A stretch of DNA of 64,000 nucleotides from Acinetobacter sp. ANC 4173. GTDB lineage: Bacteria; Pseudomonadota; Gammaproteobacteria; Pseudomonadales; Moraxellaceae. How positions within the stretch are numbered: position 1 is the stretch's first letter; every line of letters begins with the position of its first letter. Under the pieces are notes generated by a model. The model had not been told where the DNA came from. It did no database searches and saw nothing but the letters and a program-made list of their open reading frames with translations. The translations under genes were made by a program, and so were the position numbers. Positions 49,910 to 60,817 of the stretch are shown here, piece by piece. The stretch lies in contig NZ_SJOF01000002.1 in the NCBI RefSeq assembly GCF_004331255.1, forward strand, positions 372,001 through 436,000, in the 5' to 3' direction.

Positions 49910-50974
49910 TCACTCCTGTTTCGATTTTAATACGGATAAATATTCTTTGACGGCACGATTATGCTCTTCCAAAGTTGCACTAAATTTATGTCCGCCATTC
50001 CCCGTGGCAACAAAATAAATCGTGTTGGAGTCATCTGGATGCATTGCTGCCTCAATCGCCTTTTTACTTGGTAAAGCAATTGGTGTTGGAGGCAAGCCAC
50101 TCATGGTGTAGGTGTTATACGCAGTCGGTGTTCTTAAATCTTGGCGGGTAATATTACCGTTATAACTATCTCCCATCCCGTAAATGACGGTTGGATCGGT
50201 TTGTAAACGCATACCTTTTTGTAAACGGCGTACAAATACCCCTGAAACTTGCTGTAATTCACTGTCCAAACTGGTCTCTTTTTCAATAATCGACGCCATA
50301 ATCAGCGCTTCATATTTATCTTTATAGGGTAGATTCTGAGCACGATTTTCCCAAGCCTGATCCAAATTCTTCATTTGACGGCGATACAAATCTGTCAAAA
50401 TTTTCTTGTCCGATTCACCTTTATTAAAGAAATAAGTATCTGGTGCAAATAAACCTTCAGGGTGTGAAAAAGGAATATTTAAGGATTGTAACATCTCCGC
50501 TTGCGGTAGATTTGAAACCTCTTTTTTTACTAGTGGATTCTGTTGTAATTGATCAATCAATTGTTTAAAAGTGGTGCCTTCAATCACTAAAACACGATTC
50601 ATCTGCGCATTTTCAGCATTGGAAATAAACTCCAAGACCTGACGTACACTCATGCCCTGATCAATTTCATAGACGCCCGCTTTTAAGCTCTCGTGAATCA
50701 TGATTTTTTGATAAAGCTTTAAAATGATAGGAAAATGTATTTTATTTTCTTTCGATAGTCGATCAATCAAACCCGAATAGCTATCGCCCTGACCAATCGC
50801 TAAAAGCTGTTTTTTCCCTTCGACGGGATAAGCTTTAAATAAGCTCGACCAAAGAATCCCCAAGACAACAACAAGAAATAGCCCAATAAAAATCCCCCAT
50901 TTTTTTGCGGAGAATGTTGCTGTTGGCGTGCTTTTTTTAGCAGGCTTTTTTTTCGGTTTTGGTTTACTGCTCAT
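49910..50974 (-). CDS. mltG: MltG, endolytic murein transglycosylase
   Basis: A 354-residue inner-membrane enzyme that cuts nascent peptidoglycan strands and sets chain ends. A Lys/Pro-rich cytoplasmic start and one helix (about 28-48) precede the YceG domain with GVYEIDQGMSVRQVLEF, LEGLFAPDTYFF-type loop (here PEGLFAPDTYFF), the catalytic Glu in MASIIEKETSLDSE, and TDPTVIYGMG...YNTYTMSGLPPTPI. It lies between pabC and tmk. Confidence 0.95.
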   Translation of the reverse strand: MSSKPKPKKKPAKKSTPTATFSAKKWGIFIGLFLVVVLGILWSSLFKAYPVEGKKQLLAIGQGDSYSGLIDRLSKENKIHFPIILKLYQKIMIHESLKAGVYEIDQGMSVRQVLEFISNAENAQMNRVLVIEGTTFKQLIDQLQQNPLVKKEVSNLPQAEMLQSLNIPFSHPEGLFAPDTYFFNKGESDKKILTDLYRRQMKNLDQAWENRAQNLPYKDKYEALIMASIIEKETSLDSELQQVSGVFVRRLQKGMRLQTDPTVIYGMGDSYNGNITRQDLRTPTAYNTYTMSGLPPTPIALPSKKAIEAAMHPDDSNTIYFVATGNGGHKFSATLEEHNRAVKEYLSVLKSKQE

Positions 50975-50981
50975 AATAAGA

Positions 50982-51794
50982 TTAGGCTATCTGATTCAAT
51001 TCTAAAGTGTTAAAAAGTTCAATACAGGGTTCAACCATTAATACTTGCTGATCTAACCCTGTGGCAATTTTCATGGGCTGCAAAGCATTACAGAAAAATA
51101 GGCTTTGTATATTCAAAGTTTCTTCCGATTTGACTAAACGCTGTTCGCATTGAATCCCTTGCTGCTGCATACGACGTAAAATTTCCGCACGCATGACGCC
51201 ATGCACGCCATTATAACGAAGTTCAGGCGTAATCCATGTGTCATTTATGCGAAAGAAACAATTACTGCTTATCCCTTCAACAACTGAGCCGTGTACATCC
51301 AATACCAAAGCCTCTAGCCAACCCTGTTGATCGGCTTCTTGTTTGAGCATCACTTGTTCCAAGCGATTTAAACTTTTAATGCCAACCAAGTTCGGCATAC
51401 TCAATCCCATGACATGCTGCAAGATACCCGACTGAATTTTCTGGTAATGAAATGTGTCGACAGCTTGCGGATAAAAGAACACCCAAACATCTGCAGGATG
51501 ATCAGGCAAACTATAGCCGCGTTGCCCTTCTCCACGACTAATCACAACTTTTAAGGTCCCATTTAGGTGTCCAAAATCTTGCTGCATTTTCACTAAAGTT
51601 TCAGCAATCAAAGCTAAGTTTGCATTAAGCAATAAACGCTCACATGCCAACTGTAAACGCGCGTAATGTAAGCGTTCCAGCTCAATTTTATTCTTCACAA
51701 TTCGTGCAGTCGTAAAGCAGCCATCGCCATAATGAAAAGCACGATCCAGCAAAGCAATATTCGTAACTTCCTGTGCATTCTTAAAACAAAGCAT
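50982..51794 (-). CDS. pabC: PabC, aminodeoxychorismate lyase
   Basis: A 270-residue fold-type IV PLP enzyme that converts 4-amino-4-deoxychorismate to p-aminobenzoate and pyruvate in folate synthesis. The PLP lysine lies in LVGIKSLNRLEQVMLKQEA (near residue 135) and the early DRAFHYGDGCFTTARI motif is standard. Branched-chain aminotransferases share the fold, but length and linkage to mltG-tmk fix the call. It is the first gene of this three-gene unit. Confidence 0.92.
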   Translation of the reverse strand: MLCFKNAQEVTNIALLDRAFHYGDGCFTTARIVKNKIELERLHYARLQLACERLLLNANLALIAETLVKMQQDFGHLNGTLKVVISRGEGQRGYSLPDHPADVWVFFYPQAVDTFHYQKIQSGILQHVMGLSMPNLVGIKSLNRLEQVMLKQEADQQGWLEALVLDVHGSVVEGISSNCFFRINDTWITPELRYNGVHGVMRAEILRRMQQQGIQCEQRLVKSEETLNIQSLFFCNALQPMKIATGLDQQVLMVEPCIELFNTLELNQIA

Positions 51795-51956
51795 AACCTA
51801 CTCCCCAAAAGACCCTGCTGTAGTTTAGGGACTACATTATGTAACTTATTTCTTTTTTATTCATATCAAATTCGTTTTTTATTATTTTTTTTGCAAAAAA
51901 CACGGCGCTATTCTTTGCTCATGTTATCGAACATTTAGAATTATTGAGGTCTGCAA

Positions 51957-52964
51957 ATGCGTTTTACTACACTTAAACTCGGAGTCGTTGCTGCACTAAT
52001 TTCCATTACAGCTGTGCATGCTTCTGCCAAAGATTTCTTAAATGTGTCTTATGATCCGACACGTGAACTCTATGAAGATTTTAACAAACAGTTTGGACAA
52101 TATTGGAAAAGCCGTACAGGTCAGGACGTAAATTTCAAACAATCCCATGGTGGTTCTGGAAAACAGGCACGTGCCGTAATTGATGGTTTAGATGCTGACG
52201 TTGTTACTTTGGCTTTGGCAGCCGATATTGATGCAATTGCGGATAAAACCAACCTACTTCCAAAAGACTGGCAAAAGAAATTCCCACAAAACTCGACACC
52301 GTATACTTCAACCATCGTCTTTTTAGTTCGTAAGGGCAATCCAAAAGGGATTAAAGATTGGGGTGATTTAGTCAAACCGGGTGTAGACATTATTACGCCA
52401 AATCCAAAAACTTCAGGTGGCGCACGTTGGAACTATTTGGGTGCATGGGCATGGGCGAAACATAAATATGGTTCTGATGCCAAAGCACAAGATTTTGTGC
52501 GTCAAATTTATAAACAAACCAAAGTGCTCGACTCTGGTGCCCGTGGTGCAACCACAACTTTTGCTGAACGTGGTATCGGGGATGTATTACTGGCTTGGGA
52601 AAATGAAGCATACCTCGCTGTTCGTGAACAACCTGGTAAGTTCGACATTATCACACCATCTTTATCTATTTTAGCGGAACCTCCAGTTGCAATTGTTGAA
52701 AAGAATGCACAAAAAGATGGCAATTTAAATCTTGCGAAAGGTTATCTGAACTTCCTGTATTCACCTCAGGGACAAGAGATTGCGGCGAAAAACTATTACC
52801 GCCCACGTAATGCAAATGTACTGAAAAAATATTCAACAACCTTTAAGCCATTAAAACTGGTCACAATTGATAAAGAGTTTGGTGGTTGGACCAAAGTGCA
52901 GAAACAGCATTTTGACAACGGTGGTGTTTTCGATCAAATCGTGAAAGCCAATAGCGCGAAATAA
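51957..52964 (+). CDS. sbp: Sulfate/thiosulfate-binding periplasmic protein
   Basis: A 335-residue binding protein of the sulfate ABC importer. A signal peptide ends near VHASA (about residue 24). [19 protein letters not shown] and [23 protein letters not shown] follow, then [16 protein letters not shown], all characteristic of Sbp/CysP. Sbp and CysP cannot be separated with certainty by eye. It starts the sulfate operon, 162 bases after the divergent pabC; a CysB-controlled promoter is expected there but I cannot point to it. Confidence 0.93.
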   Translation: MRFTTLKLGVVAALISITAVHASAKDFLNVSYDPTRELYEDFNKQFGQYWKSRTGQDVNFKQSHGGSGKQARAVIDGLDADVVTLALAADIDAIADKTNLLPKDWQKKFPQNSTPYTSTIVFLVRKGNPKGIKDWGDLVKPGVDIITPNPKTSGGARWNYLGAWAWAKHKYGSDAKAQDFVRQIYKQTKVLDSGARGATTTFAERGIGDVLLAWENEAYLAVREQPGKFDIITPSLSILAEPPVAIVEKNAQKDGNLNLAKGYLNFLYSPQGQEIAAKNYYRPRNANVLKKYSTTFKPLKLVTIDKEFGGWTKVQKQHFDNGGVFDQIVKANSAK

Positions 52965-52994
52965 GCGGTTATTCAATTACACAGGAGCAACGTC

Positions 52995-53600
52995 ATGATT
53001 CATACCTTAATCGTACCTGGTGTAGGTGGTAGTGAAGCACAACACTGGCAATCTTGGTTGCAACGTAACCTCATGTCTAGCTCCCGTGTACATCAGACCA
53101 ATTGGAACCAACCTGTCCTTAATCACTGGGTAGACCAATTTACGAAAACTCTACGTCCACTTCAAGGTGATGTACAAATTGTCGCACATAGCTTTGGCTG
53201 TTTAACCGCAGTGGCTGCATTAGCATTGCACCCCGAGCTAAACAAACATGTGAAAAAGTTGATTCTGGTTGCACCTGCCAATCCTGCCCGATTTGGTGAA
53301 GCAGGTTTCGCACGTGACAGTAAAACTGATTATCAAGCTTTCTTTCACCAATTGAAGATTCAGGTGCCAACCACCCTGCTGATTAGTGAAAATGATCCAT
53401 GGTTAAACTTTGAAGATGCGCAGCAGTTGGCTCGTAACTGGAAACTGCAACCCGTTAATTTAGGTCAAGTGGGACATATTAATGTTGCATCAGGTTTTGG
53501 TCCATTTCCTGAAATCTATGACTATATGATTCCTGAACGCTCACTGTCTCGAATGTGTCTGTCTGATGATTATCCGAATTTTCTAAACTATGCACACTAG
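52995..53600 (+). CDS. RBBP9/YdeN-type alpha/beta hydrolase
   Basis: A 201-residue serine hydrolase of the small RBBP9/YdeN group. PGVGGSEAQHWQSW at the start, the nucleophile elbow VAHSFGCLTA (about residues 64-73), Asp in SENDPWL (about 135) and His in VGHINVASGFG (about 158-168) give the complete triad. The substrate is unknown. It sits inside the sulfate operon, 30 bases after sbp and 75 bases before cysT; a sulfate-ester or thioester substrate is only a guess. Confidence 0.85.
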   Translation: MIHTLIVPGVGGSEAQHWQSWLQRNLMSSSRVHQTNWNQPVLNHWVDQFTKTLRPLQGDVQIVAHSFGCLTAVAALALHPELNKHVKKLILVAPANPARFGEAGFARDSKTDYQAFFHQLKIQVPTTLLISENDPWLNFEDAQQLARNWKLQPVNLGQVGHINVASGFGPFPEIYDYMIPERSLSRMCLSDDYPNFLNYAH

Positions 53601-53675
53601 GGTCTGCATAATTTAATTTACTGATTATTTTACTGATTTTATTTGATCAGTATTCTCACATTTTGAGGAATTGTC

Positions 53676-54509
53676 ATGTCGCAGCGATCCCGAGTGCTGC
53701 CAGGGTTTGGACTTTCGCTAGGTTTTACCCTCGCCTATTTATCTTTAATTGTACTTATTCCACTTTCAGCAGTTTTTATTCGATCTCTAGATATTGGCTG
53801 GGCCGGTTTATGGGAAATTTTAAGTTCTGAACGTATCTTAAAAGCACTCCAACTCAGCTTTAGTACTGCCTTATTAGCAGCCATCATTAATGTCATTTTT
53901 GGTTTATTACTGGCGTGGTGCTTGGTTCGTTATCGTTTTCCAGGTAAACGCATTGTAGATGCCTTAGTCGACTTACCTTTTGCTTTACCCACTGCGGTGG
54001 CAGGTATTGCCCTAACCTCACTTTATGCACCGACGGGTTGGGTTGGACAATATCTTGATCCTTTAGGCATTCAAGTGGCATACACCCCGATCGGGATCAC
54101 GCTTGCGCTTATTTTTATTGGCATCCCTTTTGTGGTGCGTACTGTTCAACCTGTATTAAGTGATTTAGAAACCGAACTCGAAGAAGCAGCATCTGCCTTA
54201 GGTGCGAACCGTCTGCAAATTGTGACTAAAATTATTTTACCCATTTTATTTCCTGCACTTCTGACAGGTTTTGCTTTGGCATTTGCACGTGGTGTCGGTG
54301 AATATGGTTCTGTCATTTTCATTGCAGGCAATCAACCATTCAAAACTGAAATTGCGCCACTCATGATTATCTCTCGTTTAGAAGAATATGATTATGCCGG
54401 TGCAACCACCATTGCTGTGGTCATGCTGTTAATTTCATTTGCACTGCTCTTTTTAATTAACTTATTACAAGCATGGGCAAGTCGTCGCACAGGGAGAACT
54501 GCAATATGA
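53676..54509 (+). CDS. cysT: CysT (CysU), sulfate ABC transporter permease
   Basis: A 277-residue inner-membrane permease with about six helices. [23 protein letters not shown] begins the protein, [22 protein letters not shown] is a conserved CysT/U stretch, and the coupling loop is [25 protein letters not shown] near residue 172. It ends inside the start of cysW (ATGA overlap). Confidence 0.94.
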   Translation: MSQRSRVLPGFGLSLGFTLAYLSLIVLIPLSAVFIRSLDIGWAGLWEILSSERILKALQLSFSTALLAAIINVIFGLLLAWCLVRYRFPGKRIVDALVDLPFALPTAVAGIALTSLYAPTGWVGQYLDPLGIQVAYTPIGITLALIFIGIPFVVRTVQPVLSDLETELEEAASALGANRLQIVTKIILPILFPALLTGFALAFARGVGEYGSVIFIAGNQPFKTEIAPLMIISRLEEYDYAGATTIAVVMLLISFALLFLINLLQAWASRRTGRTAI

Positions 54510-55396
54510 GCTTAGTTACCAACAGCAATGCCTTTGCTGAACGTCTACAGTCCCGTGATGCCACCCGTGAACCCGTTTGGGTCCGTTACACTTTACTGAG
54601 CATTGCCTTAATTTTTTTCTTAAGTTGCTTAATTCTTCCGCTCATTTTGGTTTTTGTAGAAGCCTTTAAACAAGGAGTTGGGGTTTACTTTCAGGCACTG
54701 GTCGATCCAGACACATTGTCTGCGGTAAAACTCACTTTACTCACAGCAGTAATCGCAGTTCCATTAAATGTGGTGTTTGGTGTAGCTGCAGCATGGTCGG
54801 TGGCCAAGTTTAATTTCCGTGGTAAATCCATTTTGACCACCCTAATTGATCTGCCATTTTCTGTTTCACCTGTCATTGCAGGTTTAATGTTGGTACTGAT
54901 TTTTGGTACCCAAGGCTGGATGGGGAATTGGTTACTCGACCATGACATCAAAATTCTATATGCCGTTCCTGCCATTGTACTTGCCACTATATTTATTACG
55001 GTTCCTTTTGTGGCTCGTGAACTGATCCCGCTTATGGAAGCGCAAGGCACGGAAGAAGAAGAAGCGGCGATGGTTCTTGGTGCTTCAGGTTGGCAAACCT
55101 TCTGGAAAGTCACCCTACCAAATATTAAATGGGGCCTGATTTATGGTGTGATTCTGTGTAATGCACGTGCTATGGGTGAATTCGGTGCAGTATCCGTAGT
55201 TTCAGGACACATTCGCGGAGAAACCAACACCTTACCCTTACATGTCGAAATTCTTTATAACGAGTACACCTTTAGTGCGGCTTTTGCAGTGTCCTCCTTA
55301 TTGGCTTTACTGGCGATTGTTACCTTGATTTTGAAAACTTGGGTTGAATATCGTCAGGAAAAGCAAAACAAAAGTAACAGCAGTTCAAGTCTTTAA
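54506..55396 (+). CDS. cysW: CysW, sulfate ABC transporter permease
   Basis: A 296-residue partner permease. [24 protein letters not shown] is the first helix region, [23 protein letters not shown] a CysW hallmark, and [25 protein letters not shown] the coupling loop. The longer frame from 54473 overlaps cysT by 37 bases; the ATG at 54506 has GGGAGAA about 8 bases upstream and overlaps the cysT stop by four bases, so it is preferred. Confidence 0.94.
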   Translation: MSLVTNSNAFAERLQSRDATREPVWVRYTLLSIALIFFLSCLILPLILVFVEAFKQGVGVYFQALVDPDTLSAVKLTLLTAVIAVPLNVVFGVAAAWSVAKFNFRGKSILTTLIDLPFSVSPVIAGLMLVLIFGTQGWMGNWLLDHDIKILYAVPAIVLATIFITVPFVARELIPLMEAQGTEEEEAAMVLGASGWQTFWKVTLPNIKWGLIYGVILCNARAMGEFGAVSVVSGHIRGETNTLPLHVEILYNEYTFSAAFAVSSLLALLAIVTLILKTWVEYRQEKQNKSNSSSSL

Positions 55397-55410
55397 ATAG
55401 GAATGTCCCC

Positions 55411-56472
55411 ATGAGTATTCAAGTCAAAAACATTGAAAAAAACTTTGGTGCATTCCATGCACTTAAAAATATATCTTTAGATTTCCCTGAAGGTCAATTG
55501 GTGGCTTTACTTGGTCCTTCAGGTTGCGGTAAAACCACCCTACTCCGTATTATTGCGGGTTTAGAATCAGCAGATGGTGGACAGGTGATTTTAGAAGGCC
55601 AAGATGCCACCGATGTACATGTGCGCGAACGTCAAGTTGGCTTTGTATTCCAACACTATGCTCTATTCCGTCACATGACTGTCTTTGACAATATTGCCTT
55701 TGGTTTACGTGTTCGTCCGCGTGCAACACGCCCTTCGGAAGCAGAAATTAAAAAACGTGTTACCCGTTTACTGGATTTGGTTCAGCTTGGTTTCTTATCA
55801 GACCGTTATCCTGCACAACTTTCAGGTGGACAGCGTCAACGTATTGCCTTGGCACGTGCCTTAGCAGTTGAACCACGCGTATTGCTGCTGGATGAACCTT
55901 TTGGTGCACTCGATGCCAAAGTACGTAAAGAACTACGTCGTTGGTTACGTACCTTACATGACGAATTGCACATTACTTCAATTTTTGTGACGCACGATCA
56001 GGAAGAAGCGTTAGAAGTTGCCGATCAAATTGTGGTGATGAACAAAGGCAATGTCGAACAGATTGGTTCGCCTCGCGAAGTCTATGAAAAACCTGCCACA
56101 CCGTTTGTCTTTGACTTTTTAGGACAGGCGAACCGCTTTGAAGGTCACAATCATCAAGGCATTATTCAACTGGGTGAAGACCGTATTCAATTAGATGCTG
56201 CTCAACATGTGCCACATGGCAATGTAGTTGCCTTTGCACGTCCCAATGAATTACGCATTCATACCCACCCCCAAGACAATGCGATTCAAGCCACATTCTT
56301 ACGTGAAATTTGGATTGCAGGCAAAGTCTTGGCTGAATTACAAGACCGTCAGGGCAACCTGATTGAAATCACACTCAGCCCAGAAGAGTCAAAATTACAT
56401 CAATTTAGACCAAATCAAACTGTTTGGTTGAGTGCAACTGCATTACACTTATTCGAAAATCAAGTCGCATAG
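55411..56472 (+). CDS. cysA: CysA, sulfate ABC transporter ATP-binding protein
   Basis: A 353-residue ATPase driving sulfate/thiosulfate import. Walker [14 protein letters not shown] (about 35-47), Q-loop [11 protein letters not shown], signature [15 protein letters not shown], Walker [12 protein letters not shown] and [12 protein letters not shown] are present. A TOBE-like regulatory domain follows residue 240. It lies 14 bases after cysW and 50 bases before cysB. Confidence 0.95.
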   Translation: MSIQVKNIEKNFGAFHALKNISLDFPEGQLVALLGPSGCGKTTLLRIIAGLESADGGQVILEGQDATDVHVRERQVGFVFQHYALFRHMTVFDNIAFGLRVRPRATRPSEAEIKKRVTRLLDLVQLGFLSDRYPAQLSGGQRQRIALARALAVEPRVLLLDEPFGALDAKVRKELRRWLRTLHDELHITSIFVTHDQEEALEVADQIVVMNKGNVEQIGSPREVYEKPATPFVFDFLGQANRFEGHNHQGIIQLGEDRIQLDAAQHVPHGNVVAFARPNELRIHTHPQDNAIQATFLREIWIAGKVLAELQDRQGNLIEITLSPEESKLHQFRPNQTVWLSATALHLFENQVA

Positions 56473-56522
56473 AGACATAGAGGTGAGGCATGACCGCCTC
56501 ACCCGCTTTAAGGTATAGAGAA

Positions 56523-57446
56523 ATGAATTTCCAACAACTCAGAATTATTCGAGAAACAGTGCGACAGAACTTCAACTTGACCGAAGCATCTGCTGCCTTA
56601 TATACCTCTCAATCTGGGGTAAGTAAGCATATTAAAGATTTAGAAGATGAATTAGGGGTTCAACTATTTATTCGCAAGGGTAAACGTCTATTGGGCTTAA
56701 CTGAGCCGGGACAAGCCCTACTCGGCATTGTGGAACGTATGTTGGTTGATGCCGACAATATTAAACGTTTAGCCGACGATTTTAATAAAGTAGATGAAGG
56801 GACTTTGACCATTGCAACCACGCACACCCAAGCGCGTTATGTCCTGCCGCCAATTGTGAACTTATTTAAAAAAGAATTTCCTAAAGTTCATTTAATCCTG
56901 CAGCAAGCCAGCCCTGTTGAAATTACGGAAATGTTGTTACAAGGTGAAGCGGATATCGGCATAGCCACTGAATCTTTAACTACTGAAGATAATTTAGCCA
57001 GTGTGCCATTTTATAACTGGCAGCACTGTATTATTACCCCTCAACAACATGCATTAGCGCAAAAAGAAACTATTGAATTGACAGATTTAGCACATTACCC
57101 ATTAATCACTTACCACGGTGGTTTCACAGGTCGTTCTAAAATTGATAAAGCGTTTGAAGAAGCGCATATCGATGTTGATATCGTCATGTCTGCACTGGAT
57201 GCCGATGTCATTAAAACCTATGTTGAACTCGGTATGGGCGTTGGGATTGTCAATAATGTGGCTTATGATGCTGAACGTGACTATCGCTTAAAGCAAATTC
57301 AAACTGATATTTTCGGCGTCAACACCACTTGGCTTGCAGTACGCAAAGGTCATTTACTGCGTGGTTATGGCTATGAGTTTATTTCACTTTGCTCACCCGA
57401 AACGGATATCAAAGCTTTGAAAAAAGTTGCCTATCCTGAAGAATAA
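56523..57446 (+). CDS. cysB: CysB, LysR-type regulator of sulfur assimilation
   Basis: A 307-residue LysR regulator. The helix-turn-helix LTEASAALYTSQSGVSKHIKDLEDELGVQLFIRKGKRLLGLT matches CysB, and TTHTQARYVLPPIV opens the effector domain with the Thr that binds N-acetylserine or sulfate in CysB. It likely activates the sbp-cysTWA genes before it. The ATG at 56523 matches the family start (AAGG nine bases upstream); an ATG at 56490 with an AGAGG site would add 11 residues and cannot be excluded. Confidence 0.92.
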   Translation: MNFQQLRIIRETVRQNFNLTEASAALYTSQSGVSKHIKDLEDELGVQLFIRKGKRLLGLTEPGQALLGIVERMLVDADNIKRLADDFNKVDEGTLTIATTHTQARYVLPPIVNLFKKEFPKVHLILQQASPVEITEMLLQGEADIGIATESLTTEDNLASVPFYNWQHCIITPQQHALAQKETIELTDLAHYPLITYHGGFTGRSKIDKAFEEAHIDVDIVMSALDADVIKTYVELGMGVGIVNNVAYDAERDYRLKQIQTDIFGVNTTWLAVRKGHLLRGYGYEFISLCSPETDIKALKKVAYPEE

Positions 57447-57457
57447 GTATTGATATT

Positions 57458-57482
57458 GGAGGCAATTTTATGAATTGCCTCC
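57458..57482 (+). terminator. Terminator after cysB
   Basis: GGAGGCAATT (57458-57467) pairs perfectly with AATTGCCTCC (57473-57482) around TTATG, then TTGTCTTTC. Confidence 0.75.
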
Positions 57483-57638
57483 TTGTCTTTCATAGGACGC
57501 TGCAACACTCAAACTTACTATTCAATGAAAATCTGAATCACATAAATCGCTTGCTTCACTCTGTAGAATTCCACACAATAACAATCGCTCATACACCAAA
57601 ACAAAACCTATTTTTATAATAATTCAGAGTATTTCAAT

Positions 57639-58848
57639 ATGTGGGTGATCCGAACATTAACGTCTATAGTTATTTTTATTCCCCCCACATTGCAAGCGGG
57701 TGGAATGGAGCTGTCTGGTCAATCCATTTGGCCATTTTTTGAAAAATGGCAATTATGCCGAATTAACCTTCGCTCGCTTAAATGCAGATATTTCGGGGCA
57801 AGTCCAAAATCAAGCCGAATTGGCTGAGATCGGTGTCACCAATTTTTCTACAGGAAACTTTGTAGAAGATCGTCATTTTGTTCAGGCTGCTTTAAAATTT
57901 CAGCCTCACCCTAAAATTTCCACTGCACTTATTTTTGACCAGCCTTTTGGCGTCGATATTCAATACCACTACCGCCCAAATACCGTTATTGGCCCCATTG
58001 AAATAGAATCTACAGAAATTCATTTTGACAGTCAGAACGTCACCAGCTTATTCGGTTATCAACTCAACCCTACTTGGCAAATTTATGCAGGTTTAGGCGT
58101 ACAAAGCTTTGAAGGTGACTTACAAGTCTTTGGTCAAAGTTTCTACTTTTTAAATGGCTATCGTGCCGAATTCAAAAAAGATCATGCGCTAGGTTGGCTT
58201 GCAGGGCTAAGCTATCAAATTCCTGAATACGCATTACGCAGTAGCCTGACCTATCGCTCGGCAATTAAACATCAAGTACAAGTTGGTGAATACATTCTTG
58301 ACCAACCCATTCACTTGACGAGCGAAAATAAAACCAAAATAAAAACACCAGCTGCAGTCAATCTGGATTTCCAAACAGGACTTTCACCAAAAAATCTGCT
58401 GTACGCTTCACTGCGCTGGGTCAATTGGAATGACTACGTCATTCAACCGACTCAGTTTGCCGCCATTATTGACAGTGCTGCGCAATATATCCCTGAAATT
58501 ACCTCATTCAAAATGATTCAATATCAAGATGATCAATGGTCTGGGAAAGTTGGCATTGCGCATCAATTGAATCCACGTTGGGTCTCTACCCTTGATGTGA
58601 GCTGGGACTCAGGAAGCGGTAATATAGCTTCGACCTTAAGCCCTGTCGACGGTTACTATGGACTTGGTCTGGGCGCATTCTATTACTGGCAACCTCAGTC
58701 CTTCTTTGCCTTAGGAACACAGTATTTACGCTTTAACAAAGCCAAAACTGTAGCGCATGCTGGAGAAAGCACCAAACTTGCTACTTTATATTCAGTGAAT
58801 CAAAATGATGCATGGGTGTTTGGTGGAAGAATCGGACATCACTTTTAA
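57639..58848 (+). pseudogene. FadL/OmpP1-family outer-membrane transporter, frameshifted near the N-terminus
   Basis: The start at 57639 gives a signal peptide (WVIRTLTSIVIFIPPTLQA) and the FadL N-terminus GGMELSGQSIWPFFE. The frame then leaves the family sequence in an A5 run (57742-57746). The rest of the barrel is open from 57700 to 58848, where KNGNYAELTFARLNADISG continues the family pattern and GGRIGHHF ends it with the terminal Phe. Removing one A joins them into about 402 residues. FadL proteins pass long-chain fatty acids or other hydrophobic molecules across the outer membrane. The downstream ORF alone lacks a signal peptide, so as written the gene should not give a working porin. 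Confidence 0.82.
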
Positions 58849-58868
58849 TGCGTACAGTCTTTTAGCAT

Positions 58869-58896
58869 AAAAAAACGGGCTTAACGCCCGTTTTTT
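58869..58896. terminator. Bidirectional terminator between the FadL gene and carO
   Basis: CGGGC (58876-58880) and GCCCG (58886-58890), extended by flanking A and T runs, form a compact stem with loop TTAAC between convergent genes. Confidence 0.85.
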
Positions 58897-58912
58897 ATAA
58901 GTAAGATGTCAC

Positions 58913-59620
58913 TTAGAAGTGATAGCTTACACCAAGTTTCGCCACTGGCATCCACTCATATTTGTCGTCATTCGCAACATTACGTTCGTGCTCAGCCAGT
59001 AACTCTTGGTCTGCTGCTGTACCACCGACACCTGTCAGTTTAGCTTGTGGATTACCTGTGTAGTAAGCACCTACCTCACCAAACACACCAACCTTATCAT
59101 TGATTTTAGGTGCAAAACCAAGACCTAAGTAAGGTGCAATGTCATTGTTATAGCTGACTTTACCTGTCACAGACTCAAAACTGGTTGGAGTCCCATCAAT
59201 CTCAATATTACCGCTACCTGCTTTAGATTTGAGCGTATATTCACTATCGACATAACCGACACCCGCTGCCATATAGAGTGAATTTGCCCACATGTTCGAG
59301 CTTGTACCCCAAGGTCGCACCTCAGCATTTAAATATGTAAGGTTATTCTTCATGTCCATGTCGTATTTTACGCCATCTACAGACAAGTCATCAGACCAAG
59401 ACACATCACCACCATTGTAACCCAAGGTCACGCCGACATAAGGGTTGGCTGTCCAAGTGACTGCGCCACCATAACCAGTAGTTCCTGCTTCGGCACGTAC
59501 AGAAGTAGGAATAAGCTGATTAGAAACACGACCATCATTAATTACAGGTTCTTCTGCCATTGCAGTCCCTGCAAAAGCGGTCATTGTTGTTGCAATCGCA
59601 ATTAAACTTAATTTTTTCAT
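58913..59620 (-). CDS. carO: CarO-type outer-membrane beta-barrel protein
   Basis: A 235-residue outer-membrane protein. The signal peptide ends at AMA (residue 22). TTGYGGAVTWTANPYVGVTLGYNGGDVSWSDD (about 46-78), LNAEVRPWG, YNNDIAPYLGLGFAPK and GEVGAYYTGNP match the CarO family of Acinetobacter, and the C-terminal YHF is a normal barrel end. CarO is tied to imipenem susceptibility in A. baumannii and has been proposed to pass basic amino acids such as ornithine. The surface loops differ from the A. baumannii protein I remember, as expected for another species. It is a single gene. Confidence 0.88.
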   Translation of the reverse strand: MKKLSLIAIATTMTAFAGTAMAEEPVINDGRVSNQLIPTSVRAEAGTTGYGGAVTWTANPYVGVTLGYNGGDVSWSDDLSVDGVKYDMDMKNNLTYLNAEVRPWGTSSNMWANSLYMAAGVGYVDSEYTLKSKAGSGNIEIDGTPTSFESVTGKVSYNNDIAPYLGLGFAPKINDKVGVFGEVGAYYTGNPQAKLTGVGGTAADQELLAEHERNVANDDKYEWMPVAKLGVSYHF

Positions 59621-59913
59621 TGCTGGTCTCCTCAGAAGATTAAACTTTTAATCGTGAAGTTGTTTTGATGAGCTCATCCTAGACCAGAACATCCGTGTTT
59701 TTTATGAATGATTTGCTTGGTTTTTGTTAACTTTTGATACACATTTTATAAAATATAGTTTGCAAACACTTATTGGTTTAAAAACTTATACAATTTAACA
59801 TAAGTTTTTACTGAACTACCTTAATTATAAATTCCGATGCTAAGACGATTTTTCATCTATTTTGGGGCAAATATAGTGTAAAATCTTCAAAATTTTTTTT
59901 TGGATGGAAGATC

Positions 59914-60735
59914 ATGTCTCAGCTTTCGACAATTATCGAACAAGCCTTTGAAGACCGTGCCAATTTCACAGCAGCAGACTGTTCTGCTGAAATCCGTGAG
60001 GCTGTAGAACAAGCTATTGCTGGTTTAGATAATGGCTCATTACGCGTTGCAGAAAAAATCGATGGTGAGTGGGTTGTTCACCAATGGCTTAAGAAAGCGG
60101 TATTGTTATCGTTCAAATTAAACGACAATAAACCAATCGAGTCATGTGATCTTCGTTTTTACGACAAAGTTGACACTAAATTCTCTGGTTGGACTGAAGA
60201 ACAGTTCAAAGCTGCGGGCGTACGTGTAGTACCTCCAGCAGTTGCACGTAAAGGCAGCTTCCAAGCCAAAAATGTAGTATTGATGCCATCATACGTAAAC
60301 ATTGGTGCTTATGTAGATGAAGGCACAATGGTTGATACATGGGCAACTGTAGGTTCATGCGCACAAATCGGTAAAAACGTACACTTGTCTGGTGGCGTAG
60401 GTATCGGTGGCGTACTCGAACCATTGCAAGCAAACCCAACCATTATTGAAGACAACTGCTTCATCGGTGCACGTTCTGAAATCGTGGAAGGCGTGATTGT
60501 TGAAGAAGGCTCTGTAATTTCAATGGGTGTATTCATTGGTCAATCAACTAAGATTTATGACCGTGCAACTGGTGAAGTCCACTATGGTCGCGTACCTGCG
60601 GGTTCTGTAGTTGTTGCGGGTAGCCTTCCTTCTAAATGCGGTACTTACAGCTTATATGCTGCAATTATCGTGAAAAAAGTTGATGCGCAAACACGTTCTA
60701 AAACGAGCTTGAACGATTTATTGCGCGAAGACTAA
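59914..60735 (+). CDS. dapD: DapD, tetrahydrodipicolinate N-succinyltransferase
   Basis: A 273-residue left-handed beta-helix enzyme of lysine and diaminopimelate synthesis, using succinyl-Co[57 protein letters not shown] and [32 protein letters not shown] show the hexapeptide repeats. The length is as in E. coli. A strong terminator follows. Confidence 0.97.
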   Translation: MSQLSTIIEQAFEDRANFTAADCSAEIREAVEQAIAGLDNGSLRVAEKIDGEWVVHQWLKKAVLLSFKLNDNKPIESCDLRFYDKVDTKFSGWTEEQFKAAGVRVVPPAVARKGSFQAKNVVLMPSYVNIGAYVDEGTMVDTWATVGSCAQIGKNVHLSGGVGIGGVLEPLQANPTIIEDNCFIGARSEIVEGVIVEEGSVISMGVFIGQSTKIYDRATGEVHYGRVPAGSVVVAGSLPSKCGTYSLYAAIIVKKVDAQTRSKTSLNDLLRED

Positions 60736-60755
60736 TTTTTCAAAATGCTTTTCGG

Positions 60756-60788
60756 TCTCTACGGTCAGACATGATCGTAGAGATTTTT
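60756..60788 (+). terminator. Terminator after dapD
   Basis: TCTCTACG (60756-60763) pairs with CGTAGAGA (60776-60783) and is followed by TTTTTATTTTT. Confidence 0.87.
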
Positions 60789-60817
60789 ATTTTTCTATCT
60801 TGTGGTTATTTTGTACT

